NCBI GenBank assembly: GCA_963752935.1
Contig: CAVWAL010000009.1
Location: 682,001 to 746,000, forward strand
Origin: RI-153 sp963752935
Lineage (GTDB): Bacteria; Chloroflexota; Anaerolineae; Caldilineales; Caldilineaceae
DNA: 64,000 nucleotides
Reading direction: 5' to 3'
The notes beneath the pieces were generated by a model that worked only from the letters and a program-made list of their open reading frames with translations, had not been told where the DNA came from and did not search any database. Below are positions 34,943 through 43,254 of this stretch, piece by piece; the stretch's first letter is position 1, and every line of letters begins with the position of its first letter. The position numbers and the translations under genes were made by a program.

Positions 34943-36121
34943 ATGCAAAAAAAGACAGTTCGAGATGTGGATTGGCAGGGCAAGCGCGCTCTGGTACGTG
35001 TCGACTTTAACGTGCCGCAGGACGATCAAGGAAACATCACCGATGACGCTCGCATACAGGCGGCGTTGCCGACGATCAACTATCTGCGCGAACAGGGTGC
35101 GTCGGTTGTGTTGATGAGTCACCTCGGGCGCCCCAAAGGCGGGCCAGATCCCAAGTACAGCATGAAACCGATCGCCGAGCACTTGAGCAGCCTTCTGGGT
35201 ACCGATGTTCAGTTTGTAGACGAAGTAGCCGGCCCCAAAGCAGAATCTGCGGCCAAGAGTCTACCCGCCGGCGGTGTGCTTGTGCTCGAAAACACGCGGT
35301 TTGAAACGGGAGAGACCAAGAACGATTCGGCGTTGTCAAAATCGCTGGCAAAGTTGGGCGATGTTTTTGTCAACGATGCCTTTGGCAGCGCCCATCGTGC
35401 CCATTCGAGCACGGCGGGCGTGGCGTCTTACCTTCCGGCGGTGGCCGGGTTCCTCATGGAAAAGGAACTAGAGTTCCTGGGCACTGCGCTGGAAGATCCC
35501 AAACACCCATTCGTAGCGATCATGGGTGGGGCGAAGATCAGCGACAAGATCAGCGTAATCGAGAAGTTGCTCGACAAAGTCGAAGTCATCCTGATTGGCG
35601 GCGGCATGGCCAACACCTTCCTGGCTGCGCAGGGGTACGAGATGGGTAAGAGCCTGGTTGAAAAAGAGGCATTGGCCACTGCCGAAGATCTGTTGAGCAA
35701 GGGCGCCGGGATCATCCACCTGCCCGTTGACCTGCGTGTCGGCGCTGAGTTTGCCGCTGACACCCAGAGCCAAATTGTCAGCATCGAGGAAGTTCCCACG
35801 CAGTGGATGGCGCTGGATATCGGTGTGGCAACCATTGCCCATTACGCCAATCGCCTTTCCGGCGCGCGGACCGTCGTCTGGAACGGACCGATGGGCGTCT
35901 TCGAGTTCCCGGCCTTCGCCAAAGGCACAGTCGCCATCGCCGACATCCTGGCCAACTTACAGAACGCCACCACCATCATCGGCGGCGGAGACAGCGCCGC
36001 TGCCGTGCGGCAGGCGGGTTTGGAAGATCGTATGACGCATGTCAGCACCGGCGGTGGCGCCAGCCTGGAATTCCTTGAAGGCAAGGAACTGCCCGGCGTA
36101 GCCGTGCTGCAAGACAAGTAA
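34943..36121 (+). CDS. pgk: Phosphoglycerate kinase
   Basis: 392 aa from the ATG at 34943 (AAGGA upstream); in-frame codons before it cross the intercistronic hairpin. RALVRVDFNVPQDDQGNITD, VLMSHLGRPKGGPDP, DAFGSAHRAHSST, MGGAKISDKISVIEKLL, WNGPMGVFEFPAFAKGT, GGGDSAAAVRQAG and STGGGASLEFLEGKELPG cover the substrate and nucleotide sites in order. It makes ATP from 1,3-bisphosphoglycerate. Confidence 0.97.
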   Translation: MQKKTVRDVDWQGKRALVRVDFNVPQDDQGNITDDARIQAALPTINYLREQGASVVLMSHLGRPKGGPDPKYSMKPIAEHLSSLLGTDVQFVDEVAGPKAESAAKSLPAGGVLVLENTRFETGETKNDSALSKSLAKLGDVFVNDAFGSAHRAHSSTAGVASYLPAVAGFLMEKELEFLGTALEDPKHPFVAIMGGAKISDKISVIEKLLDKVEVILIGGGMANTFLAAQGYEMGKSLVEKEALATAEDLLSKGAGIIHLPVDLRVGAEFAADTQSQIVSIEEVPTQWMALDIGVATIAHYANRLSGARTVVWNGPMGVFEFPAFAKGTVAIADILANLQNATTIIGGGDSAAAVRQAGLEDRMTHVSTGGGASLEFLEGKELPGVAVLQDK

Positions 36122-36136
36122 GCAACGATATCAACT

Positions 36137-36562
36137 ATGAGCTTTTTCAAAAAACTTGCTGCACTCTTTACCGGCGGCAGTAGCACCGGTAATCGACGCA
36201 CGTTCACGATCTATGTCTTAAGCAGACGCTGCAATGAACCGCTCAGCGCCAATGTGGATCTGCTCAATGCGTTGAGTCAGTCCGAAGAGAGCGACGCTAC
36301 CTACTACACGCGCAAGGTGATCCAGAGCAGCGGCGCCAACCGCTGCTTTAGTCAGGTTGAGGTAGAGCTTTGGTTCGATTCCTCGCGAAACCTGGCTCGC
36401 CATGCGGTGCACGGCGGATCCTGGTTGACCGAGGCCGAATATGCGGCGGAGGTTGAACGGTTCAATCGTGTCGCAGAAGACGATGCTTCCGAAGACGATG
36501 CCGCGTCAGGCGATTCCGCGTCAGACCGGGCGGACGATGACGAAGGCCCGTCGTTTTCATAA
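36137..36562 (+). CDS. Hypothetical protein between pgk and tpiA, 141 aa
   Basis: Starts 15 bases after pgk. The N-terminus MSFFKKLAALFTGG could form an amphipathic membrane-associated helix; residues 20-100 are a compact domain (RTFTIYVLSRRCNEPLSANV, SQVEVELWFDSSRNLARHAV) and the end is a disordered Asp/Ser/Glu tail from about residue 112. I do not recognise it. Its position in a glycolytic operon suggests co-expression, not a known step. Confidence 0.7.
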   Translation: MSFFKKLAALFTGGSSTGNRRTFTIYVLSRRCNEPLSANVDLLNALSQSEESDATYYTRKVIQSSGANRCFSQVEVELWFDSSRNLARHAVHGGSWLTEAEYAAEVERFNRVAEDDASEDDAASGDSASDRADDDEGPSFS

Positions 36563-36578
36563 TCTAACCAAATGAGGA

Positions 36579-36614
36579 GCGGAGTTTGACGGCGCTGCCC
36601 GGCACAAACTCCGC
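36579..36614 (+). promoter_or_regulatory. Hairpin upstream of tpiA
   Basis: GCGGAGTTTG and CAAACTCCGC are perfect inverted arms around 16 bases; no clear T tract. A possible attenuator between the 141-aa gene and tpiA. Confidence 0.55.
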
Positions 36615-36638
36615 GCTTCCATACCAAAGGAATGAGCC

Positions 36639-37406
36639 ATGCGTAGTCCAATGATGGCCGGCAATTGGAAGATGAACATGACGCCGTCCGAGGCGGAAAG
36701 CCTGGCCGGCGAAATCAAATCACGTATCGTCGACACCGATGGCGTCGACTGTGTGGTTTGTCCGCCCTTTGTGTCGCTGCCGGCCGTTCATCGTGTGCTC
36801 GGCGACAGCGCAATTGCAGTCGGCGCCCAAAACATCTATCACGAAGACAGCGGCGCCTTTACCGGCGAAGTCAGTGCGCCCATGTTGTTGGGGCTAGCCG
36901 AGTATGTGATCATCGGCCACAGTGAGCGCCGACAGTACTTCCACGAAAGCGACGCCGACGTGAACAAGAAGATCAAGGCGGCGCTACAGCACGACTTGAA
37001 GCCGATTGTCTGCGTGGGTGAGAGCCTTGAGCAAAACGAAGCCGGCGAAACCCAAAGCTTCGTCAGCGGTCAAGTGCGCGGCGCGTTGGATGGTCTTGGC
37101 GCCGAGCAAGTGGCGGCGCTGATCATTGCCTACGAGCCGATCTGGGCGATTGGCACCGGACGAGCCGCCACCGCGCAGCAGGCCGGTGACATCTGCGGCG
37201 GTGTCGTGCGCCAGACGGTGCGCGATCTCTACGGTGAAAGCGTTGCCGATCGGGTCCGTATTCTGTACGGTGGCAGCACAAAGCCGGGCAATATTCAGGA
37301 GATCATGGAGCAGCCCGATATCGATGGCGCGTTAATCGGCGGTGCTGCACTCAGCGCGCAGAGTTACGCCGACATGGTGCGGATCACCGGCGAAGTCTAC
37401 CGCTAG
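36639..37406 (+). CDS. tpiA: Triosephosphate isomerase
   Basis: 255 aa. Substrate Lys in MAGNWKMNMT, catalytic His in YVIIGHSERRQYFHE, catalytic Glu in IIAYEPIWAIGTGRAAT and phosphate-binding YGGSTKPGNIQ and GALIGGAALSA are all present. It interconverts dihydroxyacetone phosphate and glyceraldehyde 3-phosphate. AAAGGAA lies upstream of the ATG; a strong terminator follows the stop. Confidence 0.97.
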   Translation: MRSPMMAGNWKMNMTPSEAESLAGEIKSRIVDTDGVDCVVCPPFVSLPAVHRVLGDSAIAVGAQNIYHEDSGAFTGEVSAPMLLGLAEYVIIGHSERRQYFHESDADVNKKIKAALQHDLKPIVCVGESLEQNEAGETQSFVSGQVRGALDGLGAEQVAALIIAYEPIWAIGTGRAATAQQAGDICGGVVRQTVRDLYGESVADRVRILYGGSTKPGNIQEIMEQPDIDGALIGGAALSAQSYADMVRITGEVYR

Positions 37407-37413
37407 GGTCAGT

Positions 37414-37443
37414 GGGCTGGGTAGAGCTTCTACCCAGCCCTTT
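37414..37443 (+). terminator. Terminator after tpiA
   Basis: GGGCTGGGTAGA (37414-37425) and TCTACCCAGCCC (37429-37440) form a perfect 12-bp stem followed by TTT. Confidence 0.85.
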
Positions 37444-37486
37444 CCACGTATACCAAGCTGCTACCCATCGCTTTTTCAGCACTCCT

Positions 37487-38821
37487 ATGATTTTGAGATT
37501 AAATTTGCAGAATTCCGCCGTCACCGTGCATTCACCGTCTCCCTGGCGGTGGTATCTTCGCTTTCTGGCTTTGCTCTCGATTGGGCTCATCCTCGTGGGG
37601 TGCGTGCCACGTGATGCCGAACCGACGCCCCTCCCCACGCAACCTACCCCTACCGCCACGGCAGGGGTGACGGTGACAACCGTGGCGGCGGCTACGCCCT
37701 CGCTGCGGGCAACGAAAGCCTCGCCCACCGCCACACCGCTGCCCGAACTGATCTTCCAACCCGAGCCGCCCGGGCGTGGACACCCCACGCTGGCAGATTT
37801 TTGGGATGGAGACGCCGAATTTTTGATGGAAGTCACCAATACGGGGCTGCCCATGGGTGAGTCGGAAACGATCGTGATGTCCAATGGGGAGTTGTGGAGC
37901 TACGTCCACGCCAGCGATCAGTCGGCAGGGGTTATGGATCAATGTGGCGATCCGGTTTCCTTTCCCGGCTGTCTGGTGATCTACCGATCCACCGACGGCG
38001 GCCACTCATTCAACCTGGATGAGCCGGTCTGCCGCATTGCCTGCAACCAATGTCCTTGCACGTCGGAAGGCGATCACATCGATCAGCAGCAGTATCCGCG
38101 TGTCGCCTGGGACGGTAAGCGCCTCCACCTCGTCTATGAATATCGCGCCATGATCATGAAGGCCGAGTCGCCCGACGGCTACAATTGGACGCCGGTTGGG
38201 CAGGTGCCACTCACAGGCATCTGGCAATATTGGTTCCGCGATTGCACCAAGGCCGAAAGCATTGGCGTGCACCCCAACACCCCCTACTACTATCAATGCC
38301 TGGTAGGCGGCCCGCCGGGGATCTTCTATGAAGACAACATGCTCTATATTTTTGTGGGATTGGGGCAGAACCCGGGGGCGATGGGCTGCTACAAAGGTTC
38401 GGTAGATACCATCCTCGCACGCTTCGAGAAGTGCGCCGCCAATCCGCTCTTCGGCGGCGCCGACCGCTACGGACCGCTGGATCTGACGGGGCCACAAACG
38501 AACCCATTCTTCGACTTTCGCACCATCAGTTCCGCCGATGTACAGAAGATTGGCGACCGCTACTACATGCTCTATGAAGGCGTGCGCGGCCCTACGCCGG
38601 GCGCCGGTGGGGATACACAATTTGCCCTCGGGCTGGCGCGCAGCCTTACCGATCAGATCGACGGCCCGTGGGAAACCTTCCCCGCAAACCCCATTCTCGT
38701 GGACATGCCCGGCAACGTGGGCGTCGGCCACGCCGATCTCGTCGTCATCGACGGGCGGACGATCCTGTACACGTCACTGGACGGCAAGGTACGTAGCCGG
38801 CTGGCCCTACGCTGGAAGTAA
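37487..38821 (+). CDS. Lipoprotein with beta-propeller-like domain, 444 aa
   Basis: From the ATG at 37487 a signal sequence (FLALLSIGLILVGC) ends in an LVGC lipobox, followed by a Pro/Thr/Ala linker (about 40-90). The outer domain has repeated strand patterns and Asp-box-like text (IYRSTDGGHSFN; VAWDGKRLHLVYEYRA; YMLYEGVRGPTPG), suggesting a five- or six-bladed propeller of the glycosidase/sialidase type. Several Cys (CRIACNQCPC) may form disulfides. Function is unknown; a secreted sugar-binding or hydrolase role is inferred. The 3' end overlaps the opposite-strand PurA-like gene by 169 bases. Confidence 0.75.
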   Translation: MILRLNLQNSAVTVHSPSPWRWYLRFLALLSIGLILVGCVPRDAEPTPLPTQPTPTATAGVTVTTVAAATPSLRATKASPTATPLPELIFQPEPPGRGHPTLADFWDGDAEFLMEVTNTGLPMGESETIVMSNGELWSYVHASDQSAGVMDQCGDPVSFPGCLVIYRSTDGGHSFNLDEPVCRIACNQCPCTSEGDHIDQQQYPRVAWDGKRLHLVYEYRAMIMKAESPDGYNWTPVGQVPLTGIWQYWFRDCTKAESIGVHPNTPYYYQCLVGGPPGIFYEDNMLYIFVGLGQNPGAMGCYKGSVDTILARFEKCAANPLFGGADRYGPLDLTGPQTNPFFDFRTISSADVQKIGDRYYMLYEGVRGPTPGAGGDTQFALGLARSLTDQIDGPWETFPANPILVDMPGNVGVGHADLVVIDGRTILYTSLDGKVRSRLALRWK

Positions 38822-40155
38822 GCGTCACGGGCGCGAACGGCTTGAAACGCTTCCTTATGGGCGGCGGTTTCGCCGTATGAGATGAGGGCGACGGGCGCGG
38901 CCACGGCATCTGCAATCAGGGGCAGCAGATCGAATGGGCCGTCGACGGTCTCGTAGATCGGGGTGCAAGACGCCAGTGCTTGCGTGATCTGAGTTTGATA
39001 GGCCAGATCGTGGGGATTGGCGGACGGCAGTATACGATCCACGGTGAAGGGTTGCCGGTTGTAGCGACGGCAGATCTTCACCTCGCTCAGATCGGCCAAC
39101 CGATCCAAACAGGTCACGGCGACGCCGTCAAGGGCGCCGACGATGTCCCGGGCATAGCGCAAGAGGACGACGTCGAGCCAGCCGACGCGGAAGCCCTGCT
39201 GCCAATCGCCGAAGACGTTAGCGGCGTCGGGCAGGGCCTGGGTGAGAACGGGATCTTCCGTCACCAGGGGGCCGGCGCCGTGGCGAGTGGTGTAGGCCCG
39301 GGTGATCCCCAAACGCTTCAGCGGACCGGCGAAGTCTGCTTCGGCCAGCAGCAGATCGGCGTTGGTTGTGGTGGTGGTGCTCCAGGTGGTGTGCGGGTGA
39401 AAGCCGCGCCACTCGTCGAGCAGCACGCCCTGCGCCGCCTCGAAGAGGACCGTTCCGGCTTGCCGCAGCAGATCGTGCAGGTAGTCGCCCGTCACTATGC
39501 GCATTCGCTGCGCTAGGATCGCGTAGTGCACCAGCAACCAGTCGACAGAGTCGTCGTCGAGCAGAATGGATTGCTCGTCGGCCACGAGTTCGTCCTCGGG
39601 CAATTGATGCGCAAACCCCGCCAACTTCCCCAGATTCAAGTCGCGGACAAAACGAAGTTTCTCACGCAATTTCTCCATATCACGCAGATCGCCTGCTCTC
39701 GGCACCTGATCCCCATATTGGAGGGCGTCGATCACGGTTTCGCCGATGCCGACGCCACAACTGCCATGTCGCTCGCTGCGCCGGGCCAGTTCGCGCAGGC
39801 GGTTGACGGCACGCGTAAAGGGGGTGATAAGCAGGGCATCTTCGTCTATGGTGGTATGGGCGAAGGGATCGGCGATGCCCAGCGTTTGCAAGTGTGCCGC
39901 TTCCGCCGCCATCGCCAGGGGATCAAGCAACATAAAGCGAGAGAGATGCGTCCCCGCGCCGGCGAGCGTGCCGCTTCCGAACTGCGAAAAAACGTGGGCG
40001 CGGCCCTCTGTGTCTACGACGCGGTGGGCAGCCTGTGCGCCGCCGTTGAAGCGTACCACCGTATGCGCTCCGTGCAGGCGGGTGAGGTAATCGACGATAG
40101 ATCCTTTGCCGGCGTCGCCAAACCCCAGATCGACGGTGACAATAACGTTAGACAT
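38653..40155 (-). CDS. Divergent adenylosuccinate synthetase-like protein
   Basis: 500 aa from ATG 40155 (AAAGGAG). PurA landmarks are recognisable but altered: GFGDAGKGSIVDYLTR for WGDEGKGK, RFNGGAQAAHRVV for GGNNAGHT, GSCGVGIGETVIDAL for GTTGRGIGP, LFEAAQGVLLDEW, AYTTRHGAGPLVTED, and TCLDRLADL for TKLDVL. The catalytic Asp and His are kept; the Lys of the TKLD motif is Cys. It may use a nucleotide other than IMP or a different amino donor. The last 56 codons lie antisense to the lipoprotein gene and may be a run-on tail. Not proposed as the housekeeping purA. Confidence 0.75.
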   Translation of the reverse strand: MSNVIVTVDLGFGDAGKGSIVDYLTRLHGAHTVVRFNGGAQAAHRVVDTEGRAHVFSQFGSGTLAGAGTHLSRFMLLDPLAMAAEAAHLQTLGIADPFAHTTIDEDALLITPFTRAVNRLRELARRSERHGSCGVGIGETVIDALQYGDQVPRAGDLRDMEKLREKLRFVRDLNLGKLAGFAHQLPEDELVADEQSILLDDDSVDWLLVHYAILAQRMRIVTGDYLHDLLRQAGTVLFEAAQGVLLDEWRGFHPHTTWSTTTTTNADLLLAEADFAGPLKRLGITRAYTTRHGAGPLVTEDPVLTQALPDAANVFGDWQQGFRVGWLDVVLLRYARDIVGALDGVAVTCLDRLADLSEVKICRRYNRQPFTVDRILPSANPHDLAYQTQITQALASCTPIYETVDGPFDLLPLIADAVAAPVALISYGETAAHKEAFQAVRARDAYFQRRASRLRTLPSSDVYRIVRPSMTTRSAWPTPTLPGMSTRMGFAGKVSHGPSI

Positions 40156-40190
40156 GGTTTCTCCTTTGGAGACGGATTTCAGAATGTATA

Positions 40191-40522
40191 GTGGTATCAC
40201 TTTGAAACCGAGAACTCTCTGACTAAAGTGAATTCACATTGAAAACCGAAGTTTCGCCGGCGCCGGTTGAGGTGCCTTCTTGCTGAGGGCGAAGGCGCAG
40301 CGCCTGGACCAGGCGAACGTAGCGGCCTCGTCGGCGATTCCGTCGAGATGCTGAAAATCGCCACAGAGAACACAAAGAGCACAAAGAAGAAGAGGGAAGC
40401 GACCTTATCTATGTGTTCTCTGTGTTCTCTGTGGTAGTTCTCGCCACATTCGCTCTCTTGCCGGGTAGTCCCGCACCTTAGCTTCGCCGGGCACAAAACT
40501 CTTGTTTTCAAAGTGACACCAC
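40191..40522. repeat. 332-bp element bounded by 17-bp inverted repeats, with nested hairpin
   Basis: GTGGTATCACTTTGAAA (40191-40207) and its inverted copy (40506-40522) differ at one base. Inside lie copy E of the GCGCCGGTTGAG repeat (40257-40320) and a 23-bp near-perfect inverted repeat of CCACAGAGAACACA type (40361-40383 against 40412-40434). No gene is supported. Confidence 0.7.
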
Positions 40523-40538
40523 TCTAGTGACGCCGTGG

Positions 40539-40661
40539 CTAGTGATGCGTCAAGCGTGATTTGATGGGTAGGGGCGCTGCTTGCTGCGCCCACAGTGTGC
40601 CGGGCGCAGCAAGCAGCGCCCCTACGGAATTGCCATCACTTGGCCCTTGACACGACACTAG
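40539..40661. repeat. Palindromic element with 24-bp GTAGGGG hairpin core
   Basis: Perfect arms GTAGGGGCGCTGCTTGCTGC plus GCCC (40568-40591) and the reverse (40602-40625), ten-base loop. Outer arms CTAGTGATGCGTCAAG and CTTGACACGACACTAG are imperfect inverted copies. CTAGTGACGCCGTGGC-like direct repeats flank it (40524 and 40657). A shortened relative lies at 62723-62768. Confidence 0.8.
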
Positions 40662-40680
40662 CGACGCCGTGGCGAGTGAC

Positions 40681-40775
40681 GCCGGGTGAGTAGGCGAGTC
40701 TGCGAGCCGCTATGGCGCAGCGCCTGTACCAAACGAGCCAAGGAACGGGTCCGCTTCAGAAAGCGGGTCAACATC
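40681..40775 (+). repeat. Dispersed intergenic repeat, copy D (rearranged)
   Basis: GCCGGGTGAGTAGGCGAGTC and TGCGAG match the start of copy C, then the copy jumps to TATGGCGCAGCGCCTGTACC and GGGTCCGCTTCAGAAAGCGG, which is the inverted second half of copy C. Confidence 0.75.
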
Positions 40776-40943
40776 GGATCGCCGTCGAACGCGCTGGTTT
40801 CGATATGCCCTCCGCAAGCTCCGGGCGCCGACCGTTGCGGTCGCGACCGCTGCGGTCGGACTCAACCGACGCTAGTCATTTTCGGGTTTTCAAAGTTGCT
40901 TCTCTGCTCTCAGATCCTGAAATCCGTCTCCGCCTATGGATGT

Positions 40944-41933
40944 TTATAGCCGTCCGTCGTCCATGGCTGCGGTCGCAGAGGGGACGACTCCACGTGCGGT
41001 GCGGACGATAGGCGCACGGGTGGCGACGTAGTGGTTGAGTGCGCCGGACGCCGAGGCCACAGCGTTGGCGTCGTAGCCCGCCTGCGTCAGATCCTGGACA
41101 CCGTCGTAAAGGTCATCGAGTTTGCCTTCGCAGAGGCCAATGGCCAGGGCGATGGTCTCGCAGACGGCGCTTTCATCTGCGAGCATGAGGACGCGCTCAC
41201 CAAGCAGTTCCTTCCAACGTCCTTGCACGTCGGCGCTTTGTCCGTGTGAGGTATTGGTAGGGATGATGTGGAAGTGTTCATACCGCTTCTGCACTTCGGC
41301 CAGGATCTCCTCCACCGGGATGTCCTTCTGAATTGGGTCGCCGATGAGCTGGATCACCTGCTGGCGACGGACGACGGCGTAGGGCTTTTCGTCGCCAATC
41401 GTAAAGAGGTAGCCCTTTTTGCGCCGCTTTTCCCAGCAGTCGATGCTGGTGTGGCGCGCCATGAAGTAGACGGCCAGCTCGTAGGTTTCGTGGACCTGCC
41501 CACCGCCGCCGCCTTCGAGGTAGATCTTACCCAGTTCGTCGTCCATTTCGATACCGGCCTCGAATTGGCCGATCTGAAGCGGTACGGCGTCGGTGTAGGC
41601 ATCGCCGATGGCGCCGAAGAGGACCTGCGGATGCTCGATGTACCCTTTCTGGATCAGCACGCGCATGAGTGCGCCCAGTTTGGTCTGCAACACCGTAGGC
41701 ACGCTGCCCATCGAGCCGGTGACATCGAAGATCACACCGATGGCCACTGATTCGGGGTGGATGTCGCTGTCTCGGCTATCGCGCACCACGCCGTGCGGGT
41801 TCATCTGATCGTGTACACGTACCTGTCCACTCTGGCGGACGTGCTGATCGTAGGTAAAGGCGGTCTGATTGGTCTGTTTGCGCTGAGATTGGCGGGATTT
41901 GTACGCCTGATCGCTCCAATTTGAAAAGCCCAT
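40944..41933 (-). CDS. VWA-domain protein partnered with a J-domain pseudokinase
   Basis: 329 aa, AGGAG upstream, 53 bases after the J-domain gene. A von Willebrand A domain spans about residues 60-250: the MIDAS motif is VAIGVIFDVTGSMGSVP (DxTxS form), then GALMRVLIQKGYI, LFGAIGDAYTDAVPLQIGQF, a Gly-rich loop LEGGGGGQVHETYEL and KGYLFTIGDEKPYAVV. The N-terminal 55 residues are polar and the C-terminus is an Ala-rich extension. No signal peptide or TM, so cytoplasmic. VWA domains bind protein ligands through a metal; here the obvious partner is the neighbour. Confidence 0.82.
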   Translation of the reverse strand: MGFSNWSDQAYKSRQSQRKQTNQTAFTYDQHVRQSGQVRVHDQMNPHGVVRDSRDSDIHPESVAIGVIFDVTGSMGSVPTVLQTKLGALMRVLIQKGYIEHPQVLFGAIGDAYTDAVPLQIGQFEAGIEMDDELGKIYLEGGGGGQVHETYELAVYFMARHTSIDCWEKRRKKGYLFTIGDEKPYAVVRRQQVIQLIGDPIQKDIPVEEILAEVQKRYEHFHIIPTNTSHGQSADVQGRWKELLGERVLMLADESAVCETIALAIGLCEGKLDDLYDGVQDLTQAGYDANAVASASGALNHYVATRAPIVRTARGVVPSATAAMDDGRL

Positions 41934-41986
41934 AAGTTTGCTCCTGTTGTGAAATGATGGAAAACGAATGACGGAAGTGGTGACCC

Positions 41987-43048
41987 CTATGGCATCGAAA
42001 ACGGACGGAATTGGGGCGGGCCATAGATCCGCTCCAGGATCTCGCGAAAATCGTCAAAGACTGTCCACGCCGTGGCCATCCGCCGGTGCGGAGACGGGAT
42101 CAGGCAGGCCCGCAGGTGCGCCTGGATCGGCTTCGGCACAGTGGGCGGCATTTGTCCGCTGGCACAGTCTCCGCCGAGGAGCGCTACCATACACTGCGCC
42201 GCCATGAAGAGATCGGTGGCCGGTGTGGCGGGCCGCTTCTCAAAGACTTCGGGCGGGTAGAAGCAGCGATAGTGCGGGCTGATGGCAGCGATGGCCCGGC
42301 CGCTGGGCACGCTGTAACACCAGTCAATCAGCAGCGCATTGTGATCGGATAGGCGCAAGAGCAGGTGCGCCGGCACGACAGCACCGTGGACAATCCCTTC
42401 GGCGTGGGTAATGGCCAGGGTCGCCAAGAGCCGATTGAACATCCACGCCATGTCGGCGGCAGCGATCCCGAGCGGATAGGCAGCGATGACGTCGGCCATA
42501 CGCACCGTCCCATCCTCACGGCGGAGGACGTTGGTGCGGTGGGGCACGTCGGCGGCGTCCTGGATTTGGATGCTTTCGATCAGGGTGGGCAGGTGCGCCC
42601 GCAACGGTTGGCCGGTGAGTGCCCGATCCAGTTGCTTCAGGGACTTTGCTTCGGCCTGAAGCAGATCGGCGTTGGCAGGGTTTCGCACCACTTTCAGCAA
42701 TACAGCCAACCCGTTTTCTGTCTGAGCGGGGAAGAGATCGCAGAGATCGCCGGTCAACGAAGGTTGATCGCCCGTGTACCGATGCCGCGGTGATGTGATC
42801 TCGATCGGCGACGGTTGGCCTCCATTCAGCTTGCGCTGGGCGCTGGCATACCAACGCTGTACCAAGCGGAAGGCTTCAGTGGCGGCATCCACGGCGGCAG
42901 GGTTGTAGTCTGGATGCACCTGCCGCAGTAGCCGCCGGTAGCGATCCTTGAGATCGCCGTCTACGCTGCCGCTCAGAGGGCCGAAGACTTCCTCGGGGGC
43001 AACGGCGTGGCGTAGGGTGTCGAGGATGGTGTTGAGATCCTGATACAT
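41987..43048 (-). CDS. J-domain fused to a kinase-like (pseudokinase) domain
   Basis: 353 aa, AGGA before the ATG. A J domain occupies residues 1-75 with YRRLLRQVHPDYNP, the HPD at 45-47. Residues about 95-350 resemble a protein kinase: the Lys of LAVLLKVVRN, an alpha-C Glu in LLQAEAKSLKQL, but the catalytic loop is GIVHGAVVPAHLLLR in place of HRDLKPxN (Asp, Lys and Asn absent) and DFG is IDW. It is probably catalytically dead or highly atypical. HPD suggests recruitment of DnaK. First gene of a two-gene operon with the VWA protein. Confidence 0.78.
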   Translation of the reverse strand: MYQDLNTILDTLRHAVAPEEVFGPLSGSVDGDLKDRYRRLLRQVHPDYNPAAVDAATEAFRLVQRWYASAQRKLNGGQPSPIEITSPRHRYTGDQPSLTGDLCDLFPAQTENGLAVLLKVVRNPANADLLQAEAKSLKQLDRALTGQPLRAHLPTLIESIQIQDAADVPHRTNVLRREDGTVRMADVIAAYPLGIAAADMAWMFNRLLATLAITHAEGIVHGAVVPAHLLLRLSDHNALLIDWCYSVPSGRAIAAISPHYRCFYPPEVFEKRPATPATDLFMAAQCMVALLGGDCASGQMPPTVPKPIQAHLRACLIPSPHRRMATAWTVFDDFREILERIYGPPQFRPFSMP

Positions 43049-43074
43049 GATGGTTTGTCCTGGGTGATGCCGAA

Positions 43075-43123
43075 TTAGTGTTCAACTAACACAAAGTATA
43101 GTGTACAATCAACACTAAGTCAA
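43075..43123 (-). promoter_or_regulatory. Promoter with nested operator repeats for the J-kinase/VWA operon
   Basis: On the minus strand TTGACT (43123-43118), 17-base spacer, TATACT (43100-43095). Inverted TTAGTGTT (43075-43082) and AACACTAA (43111-43118) flank the promoter, with further AGTGT/ACACT copies between. The overlap suggests repression by a dimeric or higher-order regulator, which is not in the window. Confidence 0.75.
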
Positions 43124-43156
43124 GTGCCAATTTTTTAAGGAATGCCGATTGCGGGA

Positions 43157-43204
43157 AACAAAAAGCTTCCCGAAAGGTTTGTGCCTTTCGGGAAGCTTTT
43201 TGTT
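43157..43204. terminator. Strong bidirectional terminator
   Basis: A 21-bp perfect stem with AACAAAAAGCTTCCCGAAAG on one arm and its inverse on the other, A and T tracts at both sides, six-base loop. It ends the minus-strand PLP decarboxylase gene and insulates the J-kinase promoter. Confidence 0.93.
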
Positions 43205-43254
43205 ATTGATGGGGGCGCCCAGCGCTTGAAGCTGTGCCTGCTGCGCAGGTGCGC

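Noticed and set aside
38653..40155. Assignment of the PurA-like protein as phage PurZ (diaminopurine synthesis)
   Set aside because: The general catalytic Asp is kept here and there is no neighbouring phage replication or dATP-hydrolase gene.
40191..40775. Possible CRISPR array because of multiple repeated blocks
   Set aside because: Repeats are unequal, inverted and not regularly spaced; no cas genes.
40686..41011. Two plus-strand frames of 87-99 codons in the gap upstream of the PurA-like gene
   Set aside because: They lie on dispersed repeat copy D and the antisense end of the VWA gene; no domain or ribosome site.
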